A DNA stretch of 14,506 bases. It comes from Bacillota bacterium (GTDB lineage Bacteria > Bacillota_A > Clostridia > Lachnospirales > Bianqueaceae). The notes beneath the pieces are model-generated. The model was not told the origin of the DNA, did no database searches, and worked only from the letters and a program-made list of their open reading frames with translations. Positions 1 to 6,263 of the stretch are shown piece after piece; within the stretch, counting starts at the first letter, position 1, and each line of letters starts with the position of its first letter. The DNA is taken from assembly GCA_017420625.1 (NCBI GenBank), contig JAFOIR010000438.1:1-14506 (forward strand), in the 5' to 3' direction. A program made the translations under genes and the position numbers.

Positions 1-222
1 CTGACCCGTCAGGAGCGCAGTTTCCTTCGGATTCTCGTGGAAAAAGAAACCGGCCGTATTCTGGGAGCCCATATGATGTGCGCCAGAGCGACCGATATGA
101 TCGGAGAGTTTTCCAGCGCGATCGTGAACGGACTGACTGCGAAGCAGATGGGAGAGGCGATCCGCCCGCATCCCACCTTCAACGAAGCCGTAGCCGAAGC
201 GCTTCGCACATTTACTGAATAG
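1..222 (+). CDS. lpdA: Dihydrolipoamide dehydrogenase (E3), C-terminal fragment
   Basis: This is the 3' end of a gene that begins before the window; 73 codons are visible, open from base 1 to a TAG at 220-222. The translation is the C-terminal dimerisation domain of a pyridine nucleotide-disulfide oxidoreductase. It carries the family signature GEAIRPHPTFNEAVAEA, with the His-Pro-Thr and downstream Glu (visible residues 57 and 62) that form the catalytic His-Glu pair in lipoamide dehydrogenases. These enzymes use FAD and NAD+ to reoxidise dihydrolipoyl groups of 2-oxo-acid dehydrogenase or glycine cleavage complexes in the cytoplasm. Which complex it serves cannot be told, because the upstream genes are outside the window. 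The stop codon overlaps the ribosome binding site of the next gene, so the two are probably one operon. Mercuric or other disulfide reductases share this domain, but the HPT motif context favours E3. Confidence 0.88.
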   Translation: MTRQERSFLRILVEKETGRILGAHMMCARATDMIGEFSSAIVNGLTAKQMGEAIRPHPTFNEAVAEALRTFTE

Positions 223-232
223 GAGGACAGCA

Positions 233-1255
233 ATGAGAGCAGCGTATTTTCTGGGCAACCATCAGTTTGAAGTAAAGGAAGAAAACCAGCCCAAAGCTGG
301 TCCGGGCGAAGTCGTCATCCGGAATATGGCCGGCGGTGTATGCGGTACGGATGTGCATATCTATCATGGAGATCCCGGCTCGGCGGATGTCAATCCTCCC
401 GTCGTTCTTGGTCATGAGTATGCCGGAGAGATCGTAGAAGTAGGAGAAGGTGTCACGAAGCTTTCTCCGGGAGATCATGTGACCGTTGACCCAAATATCT
501 ACTGCGGAGAATGCGTGTACTGCCGTATGGGCAAAAAGCAGCTCTGCGAGAATATGAAAGCGATCGGCGTTACCCAGAATGGCGGGTTTGAAGAATACAG
601 TGTCGTTCCGGCTTCTCAGGCCTTTAAGCTGGATCCTTCGGTGCCCTATGCGTACGGCGCGATGGCCGAACCGACAGCCTGCTGCCTGAGGGGCATTGAC
701 CGTGCCGACATCAAGACCGGCGATACAGTTGTGATCATCGGCGGAGGTGCGATCGGTCTGATCATGATGCAGCTGGCAAAGCTGTCCGGTGCAGCAAGGA
801 TCTGTGTCAGTGAACCGAATGAGATGCGCCGCCAGGTTGCTATGGAACTTGGCGCTGATGGAACAGTCGATCCCACCAAACCGGATGCAATGGATCAGCT
901 GAAAAAGATCCTGGGTCAGGACGGGGCTGATGTCGTGATCGAATGCGTGGGCAATAATCCGGCGGTGAAGAGTGCGTTCGATTTTGCAGCCAAAGGCGCC
1001 CACATCGTACTGTTCTCAGTCCCGAAAGTGGATGCGACATTTCCGCTTCCGCTCTTTGATGTCTATAAGAAGGAACTGACGATCAGCGGTTCATTCGTGA
1101 ATCCGGATACCCATGAAAGGGCAGTCAGACTGATCAATGCCGGAAAGATCAACTTCGGACCGATCATTACGCATCATTTCCCGTTGGAGCAGATGGAAGA
1201 AGCGATCCTCATGCAGATGGGATCAGAATCCATCAAGGTAGTAGTAGATCCGTAG
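233..1255 (+). CDS. Zinc-dependent medium-chain alcohol/polyol dehydrogenase
   Basis: A 340-residue NAD(P)-dependent dehydrogenase of the MDR superfamily, a normal length for the sorbitol/threonine/butanediol dehydrogenase group. Catalytic zinc ligands are visible at Cys37 (GGVCGTD), His61-Glu62 (GHEYAGE) and Glu146 (AEPTACC). The structural zinc lobe is intact: Cys91, Cys94, Cys97 and Cys105. The Rossmann fold starts around residue 165 with GGGAIG at 170-175. An acidic residue after the second strand (Glu194) suggests NAD(H) rather than NADP(H). It should oxidise a secondary alcohol or polyol to a ketone, or the reverse. The substrate cannot be read from the sequence; sorbitol/arabitol-type or butanediol-type activity are both possible. 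The start is supported by AGGAGG at 221-226, six bases upstream. It lies 10 bases after the lipoamide dehydrogenase gene and 14 before the next gene, so co-transcription is likely. Confidence 0.9.
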   Translation: MRAAYFLGNHQFEVKEENQPKAGPGEVVIRNMAGGVCGTDVHIYHGDPGSADVNPPVVLGHEYAGEIVEVGEGVTKLSPGDHVTVDPNIYCGECVYCRMGKKQLCENMKAIGVTQNGGFEEYSVVPASQAFKLDPSVPYAYGAMAEPTACCLRGIDRADIKTGDTVVIIGGGAIGLIMMQLAKLSGAARICVSEPNEMRRQVAMELGADGTVDPTKPDAMDQLKKILGQDGADVVIECVGNNPAVKSAFDFAAKGAHIVLFSVPKVDATFPLPLFDVYKKELTISGSFVNPDTHERAVRLINAGKINFGPIITHHFPLEQMEEAILMQMGSESIKVVVDP

Positions 1256-1269
1256 AAAGGAAAATCAAG

Positions 1270-2187
1270 ATGACGATTACCTATGCACTGGAATTAGCCG
1301 GAAGGCTTTCCTTCTCGGAAGATGCCATCGCAGCGCTGAGAGAAGCAGGAGAACTGCTTGAAGGATCCGGCGTTGTTGCAAAGATGAAGGAAGCACTCGC
1401 AGCCTTCTACCGAACTGATTTTGATTTCAAGACGATCTATCCGTATGTGAAAGAAGCCTCAGAAAAGAGCGGAGCGAACGAATATACTCTCTGGGGACTG
1501 TTTTTGCTTATGGCAGCGGAGCCAGCAGAGAAGACCTATGAGATACGCGGCATTTCGAAAAAAGTATTCCTGGATACGTTCGAGGATCTCTGGTATAAGA
1601 TGATCGAATGTAAGAACACGAAAGGTGTCTGGGGCAATTTCGTTTTCTGGTGGTATCCCATCTTTTATCGACTGACGATCTATAAGCTCGGTCGTCTGGA
1701 GTATGAACTGCATCCCTATCCTGGCAAAGAGCCTTACATCTGGTCAGACGGAGAGAGAACGATCGAAGTGAAACCCGGGGATAAAGTCTGTTCGATCCAT
1801 ATTCCTTTCAGTAAGGAGCCTTTTGATGAGGCAGCCAGACTTGCTTCCTATCAGGCGGCGCAGGATTTCTTCGGACCGGATCGTCCGTTTATCGCGTTCT
1901 GTGACTCATGGCTTCTCTATCCGCCTATGAAATCGGCGTGGCCGGAAGGCGGCAGTACCCTTTCTTTCAACGGTGATTTTGATATCATTGATTCATCGGA
2001 AGGGGACAATTCCAAACCTACCTGGCGGATTTTCTTTGCTGCAGCAGAAGGGCCGGTGGAAGATCTTCCGGAAGATACCAGAATGCAGCGCGGACTGAAA
2101 AAATATTATCTTTCCGGCGGAAAGAACGGGGAAGGATTTGGTGTTCTGATCTTCGATAAGGGGAAGATCCTGAATAAAAAGGCATAA
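1270..2187 (+). CDS. Acyltransferase-like protein (NAT_N / GNAT_C domain type)
   Basis: A 305-residue soluble protein with no signal peptide or membrane segment. Residues 1 to about 150 look all-helical and end in the stretch YRLTIYKLGRLEYE. Residues 160 to about 300 look like an alpha/beta half with SIHIP (around 175-179) and FCDSWLLYPP (210-219). From memory this pattern matches Bacillota proteins annotated with an N-acyltransferase N-terminal domain plus a GNAT-like C-terminal domain (DUF5596 type). Their substrates are not established. I cannot identify acetyl-CoA binding residues with confidence. It is the third gene of the operon with the E3 fragment and the MDR dehydrogenase, preceded by AAAGGA at a short distance. 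A hairpin with a short T run lies 68 bases after the stop. It could also be a non-catalytic GNAT-fold protein. Confidence 0.65.
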   Translation: MTITYALELAGRLSFSEDAIAALREAGELLEGSGVVAKMKEALAAFYRTDFDFKTIYPYVKEASEKSGANEYTLWGLFLLMAAEPAEKTYEIRGISKKVFLDTFEDLWYKMIECKNTKGVWGNFVFWWYPIFYRLTIYKLGRLEYELHPYPGKEPYIWSDGERTIEVKPGDKVCSIHIPFSKEPFDEAARLASYQAAQDFFGPDRPFIAFCDSWLLYPPMKSAWPEGGSTLSFNGDFDIIDSSEGDNSKPTWRIFFAAAEGPVEDLPEDTRMQRGLKKYYLSGGKNGEGFGVLIFDKGKILNKKA

Positions 2188-2212
2188 AAAAGATGACCTT
2201 TGACAGGTCATC
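2186..2212 (-). terminator. Intrinsic terminator of degV
   Basis: GATGACC at 2192-2198 pairs perfectly with GGTCATC at 2206-2212 around a 7-base loop. Read on the minus strand, the stem is followed at once by six T (complement of A at 2186-2191). That is the expected layout for a rho-independent terminator of the leftward degV gene, whose stop is 45 bases upstream. The T run overlaps the stop codon of the convergent acyltransferase-like gene. Read rightwards there is no T run, so it should act mainly leftwards. Confidence 0.75.
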
Positions 2213-2254
2213 ACAGAATATAGTCAGACTTACAACTGCAAATTCTATTTGGAT

Positions 2255-2292
2255 ACGTCAGATCTCAGGCATTTTCAGAGATCTGACGTTTT
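2255..2292 (+). terminator. Hairpin, probable rightward terminator of the dehydrogenase operon
   Basis: A perfect 12-bp stem, ACGTCAGATCTC (2255-2266) with GAGATCTGACGT (2278-2289), encloses an 11-base loop. On the plus strand the descending arm runs into four T (2289-2292), enough for a modest intrinsic terminator of the operon ending at 2187. The hairpin lies across the last codons and stop of degV on the other strand, so this stretch serves both as degV coding sequence and as the opposing gene's terminator. The short T run keeps confidence moderate. Confidence 0.55.
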
Positions 2293-3151
2293 CATCTCCC
2301 AGAAAGAAGAGAGCCAGAGTACCGGGACCGACATGAGATCCGGTAACGGGTTCATACATGACCGTCAGGATATCTTTCGGGGGATATTTGGTCTGTTTCA
2401 GCAAACTGATCAGATAGACTGCATCCTCAATGCAGCCTGCATGTGCGATCCCGATGGTTTGATTTTGTGCATCCTGTACGTGTTCTTCATAGGATCTGGC
2501 GAGTGCAATCAAAGACTTTTTACGCCCTCTCACCTGACCGTAAGTCACGATCTGTCCTAATTCATTCCCTTTCAGAAGAGGTTTGATGTTAAGAACAGTA
2601 CCGATCGCGGCCTTGGCATTGGAGCAGCGTCCTGTCCGACGAAGATGCATGAGGTTATCGACAGTGAAAACCTGGCCCATATGAAGACACATATCACGGC
2701 AGGCCTGATAGGTTTCTTCCAGGGATTTGCCTTCTTTTTTGAGTGCAGCAGCTCGCAGAGCAATCAATCCTTCGCCTAAAGATGCGCCCATCGTGTCCAG
2801 CGTTCTGATCGTGACAGAGGGAAATTGTTCGCGGATTTCTCCTGCGGCAAGAACAGCGGAATTATAGGATCCGCTGATACCGGAACTCATACTGATGAAC
2901 AGAATATCCTGTCCGCTTTCAGCGAGAGGTGTAAAATGATCCAAGTAGGTCTGAGTATTGATCAGAGAGGTCGTCACGAGCATCCCGCGGCGAATCTTCT
3001 CATAAAAGCTGACACCATCAAAAGATTCGGTATCTTCCGCAGCGTAGGTTTTCCCGTCGATGGTATAGGTAAAGGGGAGAACAAACAGTCCGGCTTCTTT
3101 GGCCAGAGGAGTTGGCAAATTAGCGGAAGTATCAGTAACAATTGTGAACAT
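2258..3151 (-). CDS. degV: DegV family fatty-acid-binding protein (FakB-like)
   Basis: A 297-residue cytoplasmic DegV-family protein. Family marks include TDTSANLP at residues 6-13, TTSLIN at 60-65, SSGISGSYNSA near 89-99, LRRTGRCSNAKAAIG at 170-184, and a C-terminal GSHVGPGTLALFFLG. DegV proteins bind one fatty acid; characterised members (FakB) present it to the FakA kinase for phospholipid synthesis from exogenous fatty acids. No fakA-like gene is seen here. I chose the ATG at 3151 because the family begins right there (MFTIVTDTS) and AGGAG lies 7 bases upstream; an in-frame ATG at 3190 would add 13 residues unlike the family. The gene is single, with its own promoter (TTGACG, 17 bases, TATACT) and a strong terminator. 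Confidence 0.92.
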   Translation of the reverse strand: MFTIVTDTSANLPTPLAKEAGLFVLPFTYTIDGKTYAAEDTESFDGVSFYEKIRRGMLVTTSLINTQTYLDHFTPLAESGQDILFISMSSGISGSYNSAVLAAGEIREQFPSVTIRTLDTMGASLGEGLIALRAAALKKEGKSLEETYQACRDMCLHMGQVFTVDNLMHLRRTGRCSNAKAAIGTVLNIKPLLKGNELGQIVTYGQVRGRKKSLIALARSYEEHVQDAQNQTIGIAHAGCIEDAVYLISLLKQTKYPPKDILTVMYEPVTGSHVGPGTLALFFLGDENVRSLKMPEI

Positions 3152-3213
3152 AAAGCATCTCCTGTTGGAATACTTTGCAGAAATTTGCAAAGTCCGATCT
3201 AATAATCCATATT

Positions 3214-3242
3214 AGTATATCACATATTAAACATTCCGTCAA
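3214..3242 (-). promoter_or_regulatory. SigmaA-type promoter of degV
   Basis: On the minus strand, TTGACG (3242-3237) is separated by exactly 17 bases from TATACT (3219-3214). Each hexamer matches the sigmaA consensus at 5 of 6 positions. It sits about 63 bases upstream of the chosen degV start codon. Confidence 0.75.
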
Positions 3243-3265
3243 CGTTCGGTTTTTTTGGAAGTATC

Positions 3266-3294
3266 TTTTCAAGCGGCGTAAAGTGTGATATGAT
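3266..3294 (+). promoter_or_regulatory. Extended -10 promoter of the DUF1836-cysS-nfnAB operon
   Basis: TATGAT at 3289-3294 is preceded by TG one base upstream (TGATATGAT), an extended -10 element. A weaker -35, TTTTCA at 3266-3271, lies 17 bases upstream. It is divergent from the degV promoter; the two -35 boxes are about 23 bases apart, so regulator binding between them could affect both. It is the only convincing promoter seen for the four-gene operon. Confidence 0.55.
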
Positions 3295-3349
3295 AACAGG
3301 AGATGGCAGATATTGCTGTCATATGCCGAGAAAGAGAATGGAGAGAGCC

Positions 3350-3964
3350 ATGAAATATGATGAGGCATTAATTGCAGGAAAACTACGCAGGTGGGAAAAA
3401 TACCTGGATAACTATCGCCTGCCCGAGTGGGAAGAGATTCCTGATTTCGGACTTTATATGGAACAGGTTATCGTTCTTTTGAAGCAGTATCTTGATTATA
3501 TGCCGCCGGAACTGAAAGAAGAACAGTTCATCACAGCAGCAACGATCAACAATTATGTGCGGATGCGCGTAATGCCGGGACCGGAAAAGAAGCGGTATTT
3601 TCGCATTCATATCGCCTATCTCATCATCATCTGTTCTCTGAAACAGGGAATGAGTCTGGCATTGATTCAGAAAATCATACCGATGGATATTTCAGAAGAG
3701 GAAGTGAAGTCGATCTACTGTACGTTCACTGGGCTGCATTCCCATGCGGCTCAGTATTTTGAGGATCAGGTCCGGCTTGCTGCAGGAAGGATCCTGGATC
3801 ATAGTGATGCGCCTGAATGGGCGCTCAAAACCCCCGTCGAACTGATTATTGAAACAGCGGTCGTGGGAACGTTCTCCCGTCTGCTTTCCGAGAAACTCCT
3901 GCTGCTGGAGGGGCATACCCTGGAAGACGGGGATGATATCACGATCGTAGATAAAAAACGTTGA
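3350..3964 (+). CDS. DUF1836 domain protein, function unknown
   Basis: A 204-residue soluble protein with no transmembrane segment. It shows the DUF1836 pattern: LPEWEEIPDFGLYMEQVI near residues 24-41, then ITAATINNYVRM (61-72), a Pro/Lys-rich turn, and a helix HIAYLIIICSLKQGMSL. The TINNYV segment and the helices around it resemble a helix-turn-helix of the MerR type, so a DNA-binding role is possible, but no member known to me has a proven function. I chose the ATG at 3350 because GGAGAG lies just upstream and homologous sequence begins soon after; ATG codons at 3290 and 3338 are also in frame. It is the first gene of the operon and ends 15 bases before cysS, which suggests a linked role or autoregulation. 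Confidence 0.75.
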   Translation: MKYDEALIAGKLRRWEKYLDNYRLPEWEEIPDFGLYMEQVIVLLKQYLDYMPPELKEEQFITAATINNYVRMRVMPGPEKKRYFRIHIAYLIIICSLKQGMSLALIQKIIPMDISEEEVKSIYCTFTGLHSHAAQYFEDQVRLAAGRILDHSDAPEWALKTPVELIIETAVVGTFSRLLSEKLLLLEGHTLEDGDDITIVDKKR

Positions 3965-3979
3965 GAAAAGAGAAAGAAT

Positions 3980-5389
3980 ATGAAGTTATATAATACACTG
4001 ACCAAGACTATTGATGAATTCGTCCCGGTGAATGGAAACCGGATCAACATGTATACCTGCGGTCCGACGGTATACCATTTTGCGCACATCGGAAACCTTC
4101 GCAGCTATATTATGGAAGATGCACTCGAGAAATATCTGAATTACTGCGGATATGACGTAAAGCGTGTCATGAATATCACAGATGTCGGTCATCTGACTTC
4201 TGATGCGGACAGCGGCGAGGATAAGATGCTCAAAGGTGCGAAAAGAGAGCATAAGACCGTCATGGAGATCGCTCGGTTTTATACAGATGCATTCTTTAAA
4301 GACTGTGAGGCACTGAACATCAAAAAGCCGGAGACAGTGGTGCCGGCTACATCCCTGATTCCTGATTTCATCCATATGATCGAAGTGCTGCTGGAAAAAG
4401 GGTATGCCTACCAGGCAGGGCCGAACATCTATTTTGATACTTCGAAAATAGAAAATTATTATGCTCTTACCGGACATGATGAAGATCAATTGAGGATCGG
4501 TGTTCGGGATGATGTGGAAGAGGATACGAATAAAAGAAATAAAGCAGATTTCGTTCTGTGGTTCACGCAGTCCAAGTTTGAAGATCAGGCACTCAAATGG
4601 GACAGCCCCTGGGGTGAGGGATATCCCGGCTGGCATATCGAGTGCTCCGCGATCTCCATCCGTCACCTGGGCGGCGATCTGGATCTTCACTGCGGCGGTG
4701 TCGACAATATCTTCCCGCATCATACCAACGAGATCGCACAGAGTGAAGCATATCTGGGTCATCCCTGGTGCCGTCACTGGTTCCATGTGCAGCACCTGAA
4801 CGACCATGGTGCCAAGATGGCTAAGTCCACCGGCAATATTCTGACGGTATCTGTTTTGAAGGAGAAAGGATACGATCCGCTGGTCTACCGGATGTTCTGC
4901 TTATCCTCTCATTATCGTAAACCACTGGAGTTTTCCTATGATGTATTGGATAACATGGCAGCTACCTACAGCAAGCTGCTTGGCCGTATCGCTCAGCTGA
5001 AAAAGGAAGGCGAAGTGGATCCGGTACAGGTGGAGGCTTACCGGGCGAAATTCATCGAACTGGTGGGCAATGATCTGAACACTTCCTCCGGTCTGACCCT
5101 GGTCTACGATGTTCTGAAGGATTCCGCTCTTTCGGATGCAACCAAGCGGGCAGTGATCGAAGATTTCGACAAAGTGCTCTCCCTGGATCTTTTAAAAGAA
5201 AGAGCAGAAGAAAAGCCGGAAGCCGATGAAGATCTCGTCCGGATGATAGAAGAAAAGATCGCTTTGCGTAAGGAAGCCAAGAAAGCGAAGGATTTTGCGA
5301 AGGCAGATGCGATCCGTGCGGAGCTTCTGGAGCAGGGCGTGGTGATCAAGGATACCCGTGAAGGCACGGTATGGGAACTGAAAAAGTAA
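3980..5389 (+). CDS. cysS: Cysteinyl-tRNA synthetase
   Basis: A 469-residue class I aminoacyl-tRNA synthetase that charges tRNA-Cys with cysteine in the cytoplasm; B. subtilis and E. coli enzymes are about the same length. The HIGH motif reads HIGN at 36-39. Zinc ligands expected from the E. coli enzyme are present: Cys27 (TCGPTVY), Cys222 (HIECSA), and His247 and Glu251 in FPHHTNEIAQS. The KMSKS loop reads KMAKS at 279-283, a mild variant. The C-terminal anticodon-binding domain ends in the usual KDFAKADAIRAEL segment. It has only a weak ribosome binding site (AAGAGAAAG) and follows the DUF1836 gene by 15 bases. No T-box leader is visible upstream of either gene, so regulation by tRNA-Cys is not supported here. 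Confidence 0.98.
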   Translation: MKLYNTLTKTIDEFVPVNGNRINMYTCGPTVYHFAHIGNLRSYIMEDALEKYLNYCGYDVKRVMNITDVGHLTSDADSGEDKMLKGAKREHKTVMEIARFYTDAFFKDCEALNIKKPETVVPATSLIPDFIHMIEVLLEKGYAYQAGPNIYFDTSKIENYYALTGHDEDQLRIGVRDDVEEDTNKRNKADFVLWFTQSKFEDQALKWDSPWGEGYPGWHIECSAISIRHLGGDLDLHCGGVDNIFPHHTNEIAQSEAYLGHPWCRHWFHVQHLNDHGAKMAKSTGNILTVSVLKEKGYDPLVYRMFCLSSHYRKPLEFSYDVLDNMAATYSKLLGRIAQLKKEGEVDPVQVEAYRAKFIELVGNDLNTSSGLTLVYDVLKDSALSDATKRAVIEDFDKVLSLDLLKERAEEKPEADEDLVRMIEEKIALRKEAKKAKDFAKADAIRAELLEQGVVIKDTREGTVWELKK

Positions 5390-5408
5390 GAAACTGAGGG
5401 AGAACAAG

Positions 5409-6263
5409 ATGTATCGGATTACAAGGAAAGAAAGCCTCAATCCAACCGTCACACTGATGGAAGTGGAGGCACCGTATGTCGCAAAAAAGGCAGAGCCGGG
5501 ACAGTTTATCATTCTTCGTGTCGATGAGGATGGAGAGCGAATCCCGCTGACGATCGCCGGATGCGATCGAGAGAAAGGCACCGTTCAGATCATTTTCCAG
5601 ATCGTTGGTGCGACGACAGAGAAACTGAACCATAAACAGGTCGGAGAATCGCTGCAGGACTTCGTAGGACCGCTGGGGAAAGCGACTGAGACCGAAGGCA
5701 GAAAAAGAGTTTGTGTCGTTGGCGGCGGTGTAGGATGTGCGATCGCGCTCCCGGTAGCCAGAAAGCTGCATGAGCTTGGCGTGGAAGTAACATCGATCAT
5801 TGGCTTCAGAAACAAGGATCTGCTGATTCTGGAAGATGAATTTTCTGCCTGTTCCGATCGGCTGATCGTTATGACAGATGATGGTTCCTATGCGCGACAG
5901 GGCAATGTTACGATTCCACTGAAGGAAATGCTGGAAGCCGGAGAGAAGTTCGATGAAGTTATTACGATCGGCCCCCTCATCATGATGAAATTTGTTGTGC
6001 TGGCCTGCAAACCTTTTGAGGTGCCGGTCACCGTTTCAATGAATCCGATCATGATCGACGGAACCGGTATGTGCGGTGGATGCCGTCTGTCACTGATTCA
6101 GGACGGGAAACGAGTGACGAAGTTTGCCTGTGTGGACGGCCCGGATTTCAATGGATATGAAGTTGATTTTGATGAAGCGATGCAGCGCGGTGCGATGTTC
6201 CGTGATTTTGAACGGCAGGCTTATGAAGAAACCTGCAACTTATTCAGGGAGGTACAGGCATAA
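5409..6263 (+). CDS. nfnA: NfnA: ferredoxin:NADP+ oxidoreductase, FAD/[2Fe-2S] subunit
   Basis: A 284-residue protein of the sulfide/dihydroorotate dehydrogenase electron-transfer family. Residues 1-95 form the FAD-binding barrel, with RIPLTIA at 44-50 as the flavin-binding motif. The nucleotide-binding half begins with VCVVGGGVGCAIALP at 101-115. The C-terminal [2Fe-2S] site has Asp217, Cys222 and Cys225 in MIDGTGMCGGC, and Cys241 in FACVDGPDF; an Asp ligand is known for this cluster in structurally studied Nfn. With NfnB it forms a cytoplasmic flavin-based electron-bifurcating transhydrogenase linking NADH, reduced ferredoxin and NADPH. The adjacent nfnB start is what separates this from a PyrK or sulfide dehydrogenase subunit. 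AGGGAG lies 6 bases before the ATG, and the gene follows cysS by 19 bases. Confidence 0.9.
   Translation: MYRITRKESLNPTVTLMEVEAPYVAKKAEPGQFIILRVDEDGERIPLTIAGCDREKGTVQIIFQIVGATTEKLNHKQVGESLQDFVGPLGKATETEGRKRVCVVGGGVGCAIALPVARKLHELGVEVTSIIGFRNKDLLILEDEFSACSDRLIVMTDDGSYARQGNVTIPLKEMLEAGEKFDEVITIGPLIMMKFVVLACKPFEVPVTVSMNPIMIDGTGMCGGCRLSLIQDGKRVTKFACVDGPDFNGYEVDFDEAMQRGAMFRDFERQAYEETCNLFREVQA

Noticed and set aside
212..1003. 263-codon open frame antisense to the MDR dehydrogenase
   Set aside because: It covers the zinc-binding and Rossmann motifs of the real gene on the other strand and has no family signature.
3152..3349. Possible T-box leader for cysS
   Set aside because: The gap is under 200 bases, holds two promoters, and I see no T-box core sequence or specifier stem; the 15-base DUF1836-cysS gap has no room.
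3986..4807. 273-codon open frame antisense to cysS
   Set aside because: A Cys/His/Ile-rich shadow of the synthetase gene, with no domain features of its own.
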